From positions 8,331,907-8,395,906 of the forward strand of contig NZ_VAWE01000001.1 in assembly GCF_005795905.1 (NCBI RefSeq): a stretch of DNA of 64,000 nucleotides, given 5' to 3'. The stretch is from Streptomyces marianii. Its GTDB lineage: Bacteria; Actinomycetota; Actinomycetes; Streptomycetales; Streptomycetaceae. The notes below the pieces were generated by a model. It searched no databases, was not told the origin of the DNA, and was given only the letters and a program-made list of their open reading frames with translations. The translations under genes and the position numbers were made by a program. Below, one piece after another: positions 1 through 8,027 of this stretch; positions within the stretch are counted from its first letter, which is position 1; each line of letters starts with the position of its first letter.

Positions 1-625
1 GCTGCCCGTCCGGTGCGACGTCACCGACCCGACACAGGTCACGGCGATGGTGCGAACTGTCGCCCGGGAGTTCGGCGCTCCGCACATCCTGGTCAACAAC
101 GCGGGCGTCCTCAGGGACGGTGCCCTGCACCTCATGTCCGAGACCGACTGGGACGCGGTCCACTCCGTGAACCTGCGCGGGGCTTTCCTGTGCGCCAGAG
201 CCGTGTACAAGCATATGGCCAGGGCCCGCTGGGGACGCGTGCTCAACCTGTCGAGCGTCTTCGCGCTCGGCTCCGTGGGTCAGGTCAACTACGCGACGGC
301 GCAAGCGGGGTTGGAGGGAATGACCCGTGCGCTGGCCGTGGAACTCGGCCCGTTCGGCATCACGGTCAACGCCGTGGCCCCGGGACTCATCGAGACCCCG
401 CCGGCCGAAGGCGCCGACGGCCTTATGGGAGCAGACGGCGTCCGGTCGGCGTTGGTCGCCGACACGGCACCCCTGCGGCGGACCGGACGCCCGGAGGACG
501 TGGCGGCGACGCTCGCCTTCCTCGCCGGGGACGGTGCTTCGTACATCACGGGTCAGACGATCCACGTCGACGGTGGGCTGCCCCTGGGGCGACTGCCCCT
601 CAACGTGTGCGGGGTGGGAAATTGA
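1..625 (+). CDS. SDR oxidoreductase, FabG-like (5' end outside window)
   Basis: NAD(P)H-dependent short-chain dehydrogenase, most like a 3-oxoacyl-ACP reductase. It would reduce a beta-keto or related acyl-carrier intermediate in the cytoplasm. The reading frame is open from the first base of the window, so the start and the Rossmann GxxxGxG motif lie upstream. The D-V-T-D segment (bases 17-28), the N-N-A-G motif and the L-S-S segment with the catalytic Ser are visible, and the C-terminus ends with the usual ITGQTIHVDGG. The active-site Tyr is present, but YxxxK reads YATAQ (bases 290-304), so the catalytic Lys is Gln. The stop overlaps the ligase start (TGATG), so the two are probably co-translated. 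SDR family is near certain; activity is doubtful. Confidence 0.9.
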   Translation, partial: LPVRCDVTDPTQVTAMVRTVAREFGAPHILVNNAGVLRDGALHLMSETDWDAVHSVNLRGAFLCARAVYKHMARARWGRVLNLSSVFALGSVGQVNYATAQAGLEGMTRALAVELGPFGITVNAVAPGLIETPPAEGADGLMGADGVRSALVADTAPLRRTGRPEDVAATLAFLAGDGASYITGQTIHVDGGLPLGRLPLNVCGVGN

Positions 626-2073
626 TGCACCGGCATGTGGAACGGCATGCGGCCGGTCGGCCCGAAGCACCCGCCGTGCACGTCTTCAGCGCGGGCCGAT
701 GGGTGGGCACCGACTGGCTACGGCTGCGCGACATGGCGGCAGGGGTGAGCGAACACGCCCGCCGCGCGTATCGGACCGGTGCGCCCGTGCTTCTGGCCCT
801 CGACAACTCCGCCGAGAGCATCGCGGTGTTCCTCGGCCTCACGTCGGCCTCGGTCGATGTCCTGTGCCTGGAGGCGGACCCGTCGCGGGGCGAGATGCAG
901 CAGGCGCTGGCGCGGCGCATCGGCGCCGGGGCCTCCATCGGTCCGGCTGGTGGCGACAGCGTCCTGGCGTACACGGACGTGATGGACACGGCCAAGGGGC
1001 CGCTGGAGGCGCCGGACCGGAACCCCGAGATCCTCGGCATGACCTCGGGTTCCACCGGCGAGCCGCGGATCGTGCGTCAGAACCTCGCCAACGTCGAGCG
1101 CGGCGGCTGCATCTACCGCGACACGTACGGCTACACGGCGCGCGACAGCCTGCTCGGTCCGATTCCGATCGCTCACTCCTTCGCCATGATGGGTCTGCTC
1201 GCCGGCGCCCTGGTGTCCGGCGCCCGCATGTTCACCATGCCCCGCTTCAGTGTCAGCGCGGTGCACACGGCCATCGACGAAGGCGCCACCGTGCTACTGG
1301 GCACTCCCATGATCTACCGCATCCTCGGCATGGCGTCGCGACCGATGGGGCACACGTCTTCCCTGCGCGCCCTGCTGTCGTCGGGCGGACCGCTTCCGAC
1401 GGACACGCGGGCACGGGCGGAGCACGTGTTCGCCCTGCCGGTGCGCGAGATCTACGGAAGTACGGAGGCGGGCGTGATCGCCTGCCAGTACGACCGCGAA
1501 GAACCGTGGCCGGCCGGGGGCGCGGGCCGGATCCACCCTTCGACGAGATGGCGGCTGCGGCCCGCGGGGATTGCGGGTGTGCCGGCGGAGGCCGGGTGGC
1601 TGCACGTGCGCACAGCCACCCTGTTCGCCGGATACCTCGGCGGTGACGACGGGCTGGACGCGAACGGCCTCTACGACACCGGAGACTTGGTCAGCGTCGA
1701 CCCCCGCGGCGACCTGACGGTCCTGGCCCGCAAGTCCAGCTTCATCAATGTCGGAGGGCGCAAGGTCGAGCCCGCCCGGGTGAGCGGCGTCCTGGAGGCG
1801 TGTACCGCCGTCGCGGAAGCACACGTCTTCGGCCACGAGGAGGACGGTGAGGAGTCGGTGCACGCGGCCGTCGTGCTGCGAGCCCCGCACGCCTCGGTTG
1901 CCGATGTGCTGGCCTTCTGCCGCGAGCGGCTTGCCGCCTATGAAGTGCCGCACCACGTCCACGTCCTGTCGGCCCTGCCACGGACCACGTTGGGGAAGGC
2001 GGATCTCATCGCGATCAAGCAGGCGTGCGCCCTGTCCTCAGCGGCTGGCGCGGGCGACGGGAGTGGGCGGTGA
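625..2073 (+). CDS. Acyl-AMP ligase (ANL superfamily)
   Basis: Adenylates a carboxylic acid and hands it to a carrier protein or CoA. At 482 residues it is a stand-alone ligase, slightly shorter than many. Core motifs are all visible in order: P-loop MTSGSTGEPR, IYGSTEAG, YDTGDLV, the hinge region RKSSFINVGGRK, and the C-terminal LPRTTLGKADL with the catalytic Lys. The ATG at 625 is chosen because it overlaps the preceding TGA; the frame is open much further upstream but overlaps the SDR gene. Likely partners are the carrier protein encoded on the opposite strand just downstream, or the ACP at 6194. The substrate cannot be read from sequence by eye; urocanate from the ammonia-lyase of this cluster is one candidate (inference). 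Confidence 0.9.
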   Translation: MHRHVERHAAGRPEAPAVHVFSAGRWVGTDWLRLRDMAAGVSEHARRAYRTGAPVLLALDNSAESIAVFLGLTSASVDVLCLEADPSRGEMQQALARRIGAGASIGPAGGDSVLAYTDVMDTAKGPLEAPDRNPEILGMTSGSTGEPRIVRQNLANVERGGCIYRDTYGYTARDSLLGPIPIAHSFAMMGLLAGALVSGARMFTMPRFSVSAVHTAIDEGATVLLGTPMIYRILGMASRPMGHTSSLRALLSSGGPLPTDTRARAEHVFALPVREIYGSTEAGVIACQYDREEPWPAGGAGRIHPSTRWRLRPAGIAGVPAEAGWLHVRTATLFAGYLGGDDGLDANGLYDTGDLVSVDPRGDLTVLARKSSFINVGGRKVEPARVSGVLEACTAVAEAHVFGHEEDGEESVHAAVVLRAPHASVADVLAFCRERLAAYEVPHHVHVLSALPRTTLGKADLIAIKQACALSSAAGAGDGSGR

Positions 2074-2092
2074 TCCTCCGGTCCTGTCGCGA

Positions 2093-2398
2093 TCAGGTTG
2101 CCGGGGGCCGGGACTCGGCAACCACAACGGCCGCGAGATGGCCCGGAGTCGCCTGGTCGAACACGGCGGTCACCAGGGCCGCCCGCAAGCGCTCGGCGGC
2201 ATCTCCCTCGACCGGGTGCCAGCGGTCGACGAGCCTATTGATCAGATCCACCGCTCGCAGCGAGTCGCCCCCGCTCGCTGCGAAGTCCTCATCGGGCGTC
2301 AGCGGCACACGACTGAGAATGTCGCCCATCTCCGCACCGATGACCCGGGATATGCCGTCGACATCGCTGAACGCCTCGTTGGCTGCTCCATTGAACAT
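2093..2398 (-). CDS. Peptidyl/aryl carrier protein
   Basis: A free-standing carrier protein of 101 residues. The phosphopantetheine attachment motif FAASGGDSLRAV is intact, with the modifiable Ser in GGDSL, as in NRPS-type thiolation domains rather than fatty-acid ACPs (DSL without GG). It is the only gene of the cluster on the minus strand, set between the ligase (stop 2073) and the KAS III gene (start about 2471). This implies a separate promoter, firing leftwards from the roughly 70-bp gap. It would be activated by the PPTase encoded at 10592 and probably carries the acid activated by the neighbouring ligase (inference). Confidence 0.85.
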   Translation of the reverse strand: MFNGAANEAFSDVDGISRVIGAEMGDILSRVPLTPDEDFAASGGDSLRAVDLINRLVDRWHPVEGDAAERLRAALVTAVFDQATPGHLAAVVVAESRPPAT

Positions 2399-2470
2399 GG
2401 CCGCAATGGTAGACGGATTCCCGGGAAACGAACACCCCGTCCATTGTGCGAAGTCGGGGAGGGGAGCGTC

Positions 2471-3412
2471 TTGACAGTGCTCCGAGAAATTTGCGGATAC
2501 TGGCCCGAGAACTCCCTCCCGGCCCGGGAGTTCCTGCAGCGCAGCGGCTTCCCCGAATCGCGTATCAAGCTCTATGAGCGGTACTTCGGATTCTCACGGA
2601 TCCGAGTCTCCGAGGAAGACGACACGACACGACAACTCTTGGCCGCGGCGCGTGGCCTGGCAGGACTGCGAGGAAACGGGCACCGCGTTCGCTACGTCCT
2701 CCAGGGCCGCACGATGCCCGTGGGCGCTCCCTATCCGCACAGCACCGTGCACCAGGTGCGCGACGCCCTCGGACTGCACGGTGCACACGCCTTCTGCGTG
2801 ACCCAGCACGCCTGCGCATCGGGCTTGCTCGCCGTCGAACTCGCCGGGCGGCTGCTGGCGGCCGACGGCGATCCTCAGGCGCTCGCCCTCGTCCTGACGG
2901 GGGAGAAGGTGTTCACTGAAGGTGCCCGTGTGATCCCCGACACCGGGGTGATGGGGGAATCCGCAGCGGCCGTTCTCGTAGGACTGAGCGGTCCGGGCGA
3001 CCGCCTGCTGGGCTATGCGACGCAGACCTGCGGCGCCTTCGAGGACGGCATGGACATGACCCAGGAGGCGGCCGAAGCGTTCCAGGAGGTATATCCGAAG
3101 GTGCTGGCGGACGTCATCAGGTCCGCCCTGGCGGGCGCCGGCCTGGCCATCGGGGACATCGACCTCATCCTGCCGCACAACGTCAATCGGCTGTCCTGGA
3201 TTCCGGTCCTCAGGGAGCTCGGAATGCGCGGCGCCGACCGCCTCTTCACGGAGAACATCGCGGAAATCGGGCACTGCTTCGGCGCGGACCCCTTCCTCAA
3301 TCACGTGTCTGCCCGGGAAGCAGGACGATTGATTCCGGGGAGCCGGTACGTGATGACCGCTGTCGGGCTCGGTGCGACGTTCTCCGCCATGGCATTCGAA
3401 CACGGGAAGTGA
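2471..3412 (+). CDS. KAS III-type 3-oxoacyl-ACP synthase
   Basis: A thiolase-fold condensing enzyme of about 313 residues, the FabH size. It would join an acyl thioester to malonyl-ACP, or transfer an acyl group as CerJ-type homologues do. The nucleophile is in TQHACASGLLAVELA and the active-site His in LILPHNVNRLSW. At the place of the third catalytic residue (Asn in FabH, in GNTSAAS) this protein reads GHCFGAD, so Asn appears to be His by visual alignment. The TTG at 2471 is preferred because a strong GGGGAGGGGAG lies just upstream; the GTG at 2477 is the alternative. The frame stays open upstream into the ligase gene, but that stretch shows no homology. The ATP-grasp gene follows after 9 nt. 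Confidence 0.88.
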   Translation: MTVLREICGYWPENSLPAREFLQRSGFPESRIKLYERYFGFSRIRVSEEDDTTRQLLAAARGLAGLRGNGHRVRYVLQGRTMPVGAPYPHSTVHQVRDALGLHGAHAFCVTQHACASGLLAVELAGRLLAADGDPQALALVLTGEKVFTEGARVIPDTGVMGESAAAVLVGLSGPGDRLLGYATQTCGAFEDGMDMTQEAAEAFQEVYPKVLADVIRSALAGAGLAIGDIDLILPHNVNRLSWIPVLRELGMRGADRLFTENIAEIGHCFGADPFLNHVSAREAGRLIPGSRYVMTAVGLGATFSAMAFEHGK

Positions 3413-3421
3413 GTCAGGAAA

Positions 3422-4843
3422 GTGAGTGCCGAGAAGATTTCTGTCAGCACGAATGCCGCAGAATGCTGGCCCACCCGGATACGTGACGTGCTCGCCGGAT
3501 CCGCGGACACGCCCATGGTGCTCCTCGGTAACTTCGGGGTCGAGGACCAATGGGCCGCGGACGAACCGGGGCTGCCTCGGATCGCGGTGAGCGCGACCCG
3601 CGAGATCGCCCACCGCATGGACGAGTTCTGTCTGCTGTTGGCAGGAGCCCAGGATCATGTGCTCCTCAAGTCGACGCCCGACGACGGCCACCTGGCGCAC
3701 CTCGCGGCACTGGGATTCGAGCTGCCGCGCGTACTGACCCCTGCTCTCCAGGACCCGGACCGGACAGTCACCGAGGACGTGCTTGCCGACCCTGCCCTCC
3801 TCAAGGAGATCGGATCGCTCCCCGGCAGCCCTTTGCTGTGGCCCCACGGGGTGTCCGAGCGGGAGGAGCTTCTCGCCGAGAGCGCCGGTCTGCCCCTCGC
3901 CTGCCCGTCCGCGCGGATCTGCAAAACGGTCAACGGCAAGGCCTACAGCAGAAGGATCGCCGACGAGCTGGGCTTGCGTCAGGCGCAGGGCTGGATATGC
4001 CGGACCGTGAGCGAACTGCACAGCGCCGCCGCCGGGGCCGGGCATCTCCTGGACCGCGGAGGCACGGTCGTGATGAAGGACTCCTACGGAGTGTCGGGCA
4101 AAGGGCTGCTCGTCCTCTCCGACCGGTCAGCTCTGGAACGTGTCGTACGGAAGATCGCTCGACGGGGGGAGCGGACGGGCGACGACCGCGTGAACATGGT
4201 CGTCGAGACGTGGGTGGCCAAGAAGACCGACCTGAACTACCAGTTCACCATCGACAGGGCCGGCAACTGCACGTTCGACTTCGTGCGGGAGGCCGTCACG
4301 GAGGGCGGCGTCCACAAGGGCCACCGCATTCCGGCCCGCCTCGACAGCGACCAGGGTGCGGAGCTCGCGGAGGCGTCGCGCAGGATCGGGGCCCGGCTCC
4401 ACGCCGATGGCTATGTCGGCGCGGTCGGCGTCGACGCCATGGTGGACCCGGACGGCGGGCTGTACCCCATCGTGGAGATCAACGCCCGCAACAACATGTC
4501 GACGTATCAGGAACGCGTTCGCGAGCGCCTCATTCCCGGTGGCCGAGTAGCACTCGCCACCCAGTACCCCCTCACTCTCAGCGTCCATCTGCCGTTCGAC
4601 TGCCTGGCCGACCGGCTCCGGGACACGCTGATGACGCCCGAGTCACCCGAGGGTCTCCTCGTCAGCAACTTCGCCACCGTCAACGCGGCTGAGCACCGGC
4701 TCTTGGCCGATGGCCGGGAGGCCTTCGACGGTCGCCTGTACGGAATCGTCGTGGCAGACAGCGACGACCGTCTCACCGCCCTCGACCAGCAGATCGCCGC
4801 ACACATCACGGCCATAACGGAGGAGAACGGGCATGGTCACTGA
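3422..4843 (+). CDS. ATP-grasp ligase, BtrJ/PGM1-like
   Basis: ATP-dependent carboxylate-amine or carboxylate-thiol ligase. The N-terminal ~150 residues resemble a pre-ATP-grasp domain. The conserved KTVNGKAYSRRIADELG segment precedes the ATP-grasp fold, with the nucleotide-binding lysine and glycine loop in VVMKDSYGVSGKGLLVL and the metal-binding end in PIVEINARNNMSTY. Starts at GTG 3422. It overlaps the decarboxylase by 11 nt and is two genes from an ACP. In butirosin biosynthesis BtrJ loads L-glutamate onto the ACP BtrI and BtrK then decarboxylates it. The same three activities in the same order here argue for aminoacyl-ACP formation. The family is clear; glutamate as substrate is inference. 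Confidence 0.85.
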   Translation: MSAEKISVSTNAAECWPTRIRDVLAGSADTPMVLLGNFGVEDQWAADEPGLPRIAVSATREIAHRMDEFCLLLAGAQDHVLLKSTPDDGHLAHLAALGFELPRVLTPALQDPDRTVTEDVLADPALLKEIGSLPGSPLLWPHGVSEREELLAESAGLPLACPSARICKTVNGKAYSRRIADELGLRQAQGWICRTVSELHSAAAGAGHLLDRGGTVVMKDSYGVSGKGLLVLSDRSALERVVRKIARRGERTGDDRVNMVVETWVAKKTDLNYQFTIDRAGNCTFDFVREAVTEGGVHKGHRIPARLDSDQGAELAEASRRIGARLHADGYVGAVGVDAMVDPDGGLYPIVEINARNNMSTYQERVRERLIPGGRVALATQYPLTLSVHLPFDCLADRLRDTLMTPESPEGLLVSNFATVNAAEHRLLADGREAFDGRLYGIVVADSDDRLTALDQQIAAHITAITEENGHGH

Positions 4844-6146
4844 CACCTCGCGCGCCGCTGAAGCCCATGTCCAGGGCCTTTCCGTGAAGGATCTGGCGGC
4901 CGAGTTCGGCACTCCGCTCTACGTCTACGACGCGGAGGCGATAACCCGCCAGTACCAGGAACTGAGAGACCTGCTCCATGCCCGCCTGGAGATCTTCTAC
5001 TCGTTCAAGGCCAACCCCAACGCCGCGATCTGCGCCCTGCTCGGTTCCCTGGGTGCATGCGCGGAGGTCTCCTCGCTGGCCGAACTGACCACGGCACGAC
5101 GGGCCGGATTCAGTCCCGACAACATCGTGTTCCCCGGCCCCGGCAAGAGCACCGACGAGCTCATCGCCTGTCTGGACGCGGGGATCGCGGCACTCGTCTG
5201 CGAGTCCCTGGACGAGCTGGCCCTCATCGACCGACTCGCCTCCGAACGGGGTGTCACCGCGCGGGTGGCGCTCCGCGTCAACCCGAACTTCTCCGTCAAG
5301 GGCGCCAAGCTCGTGATGAGCGGCACCAGCAGGCAGTTCGGCATCGACCAAGAAACACTACTCGCCCAGCGGGACCTGGCAGCGCGCTTCCCCTCGGTGC
5401 GCCTGATCGGCGTCCACATCTACATGGGGACGCGGGTCCTGGAAGAGCGTGTCGTTGCCGAGCACACCGGGCGGATCCTGGATGCGGCCGAGCAACTCGC
5501 CGCCGCGCTCGACTTCCCTCTTGAACTCGTCGACATCGGGGGCGGTCTGGGCGTGCCGTACTTCGACGGCGAGCGTGCCCTGGATCCAGCGGCTCTCACG
5601 GCACTGCTGAACCCGCTTGTCGAGAAGTTCATCGCCGGCCACCCCCGGACGCGGATCATCATGGAACTCGGTCGCTACCTCACGGCGCCCGCGGGTACCT
5701 ACCTCACCCGAGTGCGCTATCTCAAAGAATCGCGAGGCGAGCGGTTCGCGATCGTCGACGGCGGCACGCACCACCACATGGCGGCGGTCGGCATCGGATC
5801 CTTCGTCAAGCGCAACTTCCCGATGCGGCTGCTGAACCGCACGGCTACCGAAGAGGACCAGGCCTGGAACATCGCCGGTCCCCTCTGCACGCCCAACGAC
5901 ACGCTGGGAAGGAAAGTGGCCCTGCCGCCCCTGCGAGTCGGTGACCTCATCGGTGTACTGCAATCCGGCGCCTACGGGCCGAGCGCGTCGCCCGTTCTCT
6001 TCCTCAGCCACGGCCACCCCGCCGAGGTCCTCGTCCATGAAGGCCGGGCCCTGTTGGTGCGGGCCCGCGACGGAATCGACGACCTGCTCGGCAAGCAGTA
6101 CAGCTACGACTTCACCAGCGCCGACGGCCGGGCAAGCGCGGGCTGA
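4833..6146 (+). CDS. PLP-dependent amino acid decarboxylase, LysA/BtrK-like
   Basis: Fold-type III PLP decarboxylase (Orn/DAP/Arg family 2), 437 residues. The Schiff-base Lys is in FYSFKANPN, the phosphate-binding glycine loop in VDIGGGLGVPYF, the catalytic Cys from the partner subunit in GPLCTPNDTLG, and the substrate-side Tyr in QSGAYGPSASP. The ATG at 4833 lies inside the end of the ATP-grasp gene, suggesting translational coupling. A housekeeping diaminopimelate decarboxylase is unlikely in this operon. By position it matches BtrK, which decarboxylates glutamyl-ACP to gamma-aminobutyryl-ACP. It is followed after 47 nt by the ACP gene, so the likely substrate is an ACP-bound amino acid (inference). 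Confidence 0.9.
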   Translation: MVTDTSRAAEAHVQGLSVKDLAAEFGTPLYVYDAEAITRQYQELRDLLHARLEIFYSFKANPNAAICALLGSLGACAEVSSLAELTTARRAGFSPDNIVFPGPGKSTDELIACLDAGIAALVCESLDELALIDRLASERGVTARVALRVNPNFSVKGAKLVMSGTSRQFGIDQETLLAQRDLAARFPSVRLIGVHIYMGTRVLEERVVAEHTGRILDAAEQLAAALDFPLELVDIGGGLGVPYFDGERALDPAALTALLNPLVEKFIAGHPRTRIIMELGRYLTAPAGTYLTRVRYLKESRGERFAIVDGGTHHHMAAVGIGSFVKRNFPMRLLNRTATEEDQAWNIAGPLCTPNDTLGRKVALPPLRVGDLIGVLQSGAYGPSASPVLFLSHGHPAEVLVHEGRALLVRARDGIDDLLGKQYSYDFTSADGRASAG

Positions 6147-6193
6147 CGGCACAACCGAGACCGCCTGGACGAAGAAGGAGAGAGAAGACCACG

Positions 6194-6478
6194 ATGCACG
6201 CGTCTGCCCAGTCCTCCGCCGGACTGCACCGCATCACCGAGACCACGATTGCCGCGCTCGCCGCGATGCGCGACCGCGACCGCGACTCGATCACCGAGAA
6301 GACCCGGCTCTTCGACGACCTCGGGTTCGACTCGACGAGCATCCTCGAACTGCTCATGACACTCGAGGACGAGTTGGACTTCGAGTTCGACCCCGAAACG
6401 CTGGAGCCGGACGACTTCGGGACAGTCGGGTCGCTCGCGGCGTATGCGGCGAGGCAGCTCGACGAGACCGAGCGGTGA
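6194..6478 (+). CDS. Acyl carrier protein, BtrI-like position
   Basis: A 94-residue acidic carrier protein. The phosphopantetheinylated Ser is in DDLGFDSTSILELL, with helix II following and a C-terminal helix ending in AARQL. Its AGAGAAG-type ribosome site sits at 6178-6186. It directly follows the ATP-grasp ligase and the PLP decarboxylase and overlaps the next start (TGATG), so it is probably the carrier on which the amino acid is loaded, decarboxylated and passed to the condensing enzymes. The other carrier of the cluster, on the minus strand at 2093, is of the GGDSL type, so the two likely carry different building blocks. Confidence 0.9.
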   Translation: MHASAQSSAGLHRITETTIAALAAMRDRDRDSITEKTRLFDDLGFDSTSILELLMTLEDELDFEFDPETLEPDDFGTVGSLAAYAARQLDETER

Positions 6479-7392
6479 TGCACACATCCGTCCCCCCGCC
6501 GGCGGTCGGCGCACCGGCACCACTGCGCCTCGCGCACGCACACGGGCAGGCGTTCACCCCCGGAGAAGCTGCCCGTGTACCGTTCGCAGAAGGAGACCGG
6601 GAGTTCTTCTCGGATCTGGTGTCCACCGCCGGCCTCCCGGTGGACGACGACGCCTTCACCCGAGGGCGCACGGCGTACGCGGCGATGGTCTCGGCGATAC
6701 TGCCCCAGCTCACCCCCCGTGACGACTTCGACCTGGCGCTGCTCGCCCACGCAACGCCGGACGCGACCCCCGGCTGGCCGCTCAGCCGCCTCGAGCGGTC
6801 TACCGCCCGGACCGGCCTGGCCTTCGCGATCTCCGATCAGGGGACCACATCCCCCTTCGCCGCACTGCGCATTGCTGTCCGCGGCATCGCCGTGCAGGGC
6901 GCCCGCCGCGCCCTGGTCCTGATCACGGAACAGAGCGCTGTCTACCACCGGGGACCGATCCCTGAGGAGTTGCGTGCGCGGCACGACACCGGTGTCGCCC
7001 TGGTCCTGGACGCCTCGGGCGAACTCGGCGCGCTGGAATGCGACCAGCACTCAGGGGTCGCACCTGGCGACGTACCGGCCCGGCTCGCCGCGCTGGCCCC
7101 ACCGGCCGAGGGCAGCACCGGCCGGCCGGTGCTGATCGCCGGAGCCGGGCTGACCCGCCACTGGGCCGGAGTTCCCGAGGGATACACCTTGCACACCGCC
7201 CCCGCCGGCATGCCTGCGGCCGGGATCTGGTCGGTGCTCGCAGAACGACTGCCGGACCTTCGCCGGACCGGCCGTCCCGTCGTCCTCGCCGACTACGACG
7301 CACGCTTCGGATACCTGGGGTGGTGCCGACTGGACGTAGCGGCGGACGGCGGAGCGGGCCGGAGCGGACCAGGCAGGAATGAGAGCCCATGA
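6478..7392 (+). CDS. Thiolase-fold, KAS-like protein lacking the catalytic Cys
   Basis: A protein of 304 residues with no strong named family by eye. The segment LAFAISDQGTTSPFAALRIA followed by RRALVLITEQSA sits where condensing enzymes have ACSG and then the LVVGAE strand, and the later HDTGVALVLDASG resembles the domain end GDGAGAVVL. Read this way the nucleophilic Cys is replaced by Gln, as in chain-length factors and KSQ decarboxylating domains. The start overlaps the ACP stop and the end overlaps the next start (ATGA), placing it firmly in the operon. It may pair with the KAS III at 2471. The assignment is an alignment by eye and needs a structure prediction. Confidence 0.55.
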   Translation: MHTSVPPPAVGAPAPLRLAHAHGQAFTPGEAARVPFAEGDREFFSDLVSTAGLPVDDDAFTRGRTAYAAMVSAILPQLTPRDDFDLALLAHATPDATPGWPLSRLERSTARTGLAFAISDQGTTSPFAALRIAVRGIAVQGARRALVLITEQSAVYHRGPIPEELRARHDTGVALVLDASGELGALECDQHSGVAPGDVPARLAALAPPAEGSTGRPVLIAGAGLTRHWAGVPEGYTLHTAPAGMPAAGIWSVLAERLPDLRRTGRPVVLADYDARFGYLGWCRLDVAADGGAGRSGPGRNESP

Positions 7393-8027
7393 CGAGCGAG
7401 AGCGAGCACCAGCCCACCGGCTCGGGTCACCTTGCTTCCCACCGGAGGATCGACGAGGTGGCGCGGACGTACGGAGCGAGACAGGCCTTCGAGGAGCTGT
7501 ACCGGGCCTACCCCGAGGGGACCTTGCTGCGGAACCCCGCGGGCCACGCCGTGGTGCCGTCCGGGCGCCTGCCCGGAGCTGACGACCTGCTTCCGGAGCC
7601 GCTGCGGGGCTGCGGCCTGGTCATCGTCCGTGACCCGTCGGCCCCGCAGCCGGCCTGGCCGGCCGACACGCTCGTACGGCTGCGACTCGGACTGTCCCGT
7701 GCTCTGCTCGACGCTTGCCTCACCTACCTGGGGCAGCGAACCGTCCACGGCGCGCCCCTGCTCCACCAGCAACTGATCGGTGGAGCGCTGGCCGACGCGG
7801 TCACCGAGCAGACAGAGATCGAGAGCGTCCTGATGGCACCCTCGAACGGACCCGACGCACTCGGCGACCTGCACCGCCAGATCAGCACCGTCGATCGGGG
7901 ACTGCTTCGCCTTCTCGGCGCCTTCGGCTTCACCGCCGAGGGGCCCGGCCGAACGGCCCTGCTCTCCGAACTGATCGCCGACGTGTACGGCTGTCACCAC
8001 CAGGCGGAACAAGAGGGCGTCCAGTGA
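7389..8027 (+). CDS. Truncated acyl-CoA-dehydrogenase-like subunit
   Basis: A 212-residue protein resembling only the C-terminal helical domain of acyl-CoA dehydrogenases: LRLGLSRALLDACLTYLGQR corresponds to the start of the C-terminal bundle, and LLRLLGAFGFTAEGPG to the conserved LLGGxGYTxxxP turn. The N-terminal and beta domains that bind the acyl group and most of the FAD are missing, so it is unlikely to act alone. It overlaps both neighbours (ATGA with 7392, GTGA with 8027) and stands directly before a full-length dehydrogenase. A heteromeric enzyme, as known for actinobacterial FadE pairs such as ChsE1-ChsE2, is a reasonable guess. Confidence 0.6.
   Translation: MTSESEHQPTGSGHLASHRRIDEVARTYGARQAFEELYRAYPEGTLLRNPAGHAVVPSGRLPGADDLLPEPLRGCGLVIVRDPSAPQPAWPADTLVRLRLGLSRALLDACLTYLGQRTVHGAPLLHQQLIGGALADAVTEQTEIESVLMAPSNGPDALGDLHRQISTVDRGLLRLLGAFGFTAEGPGRTALLSELIADVYGCHHQAEQEGVQ

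Noticed and set aside
1847..2470. Upstream extension of the KAS III frame
   Set aside because: It runs through the ligase and opposite the carrier gene without homology; a good ribosome site supports a start at 2471.
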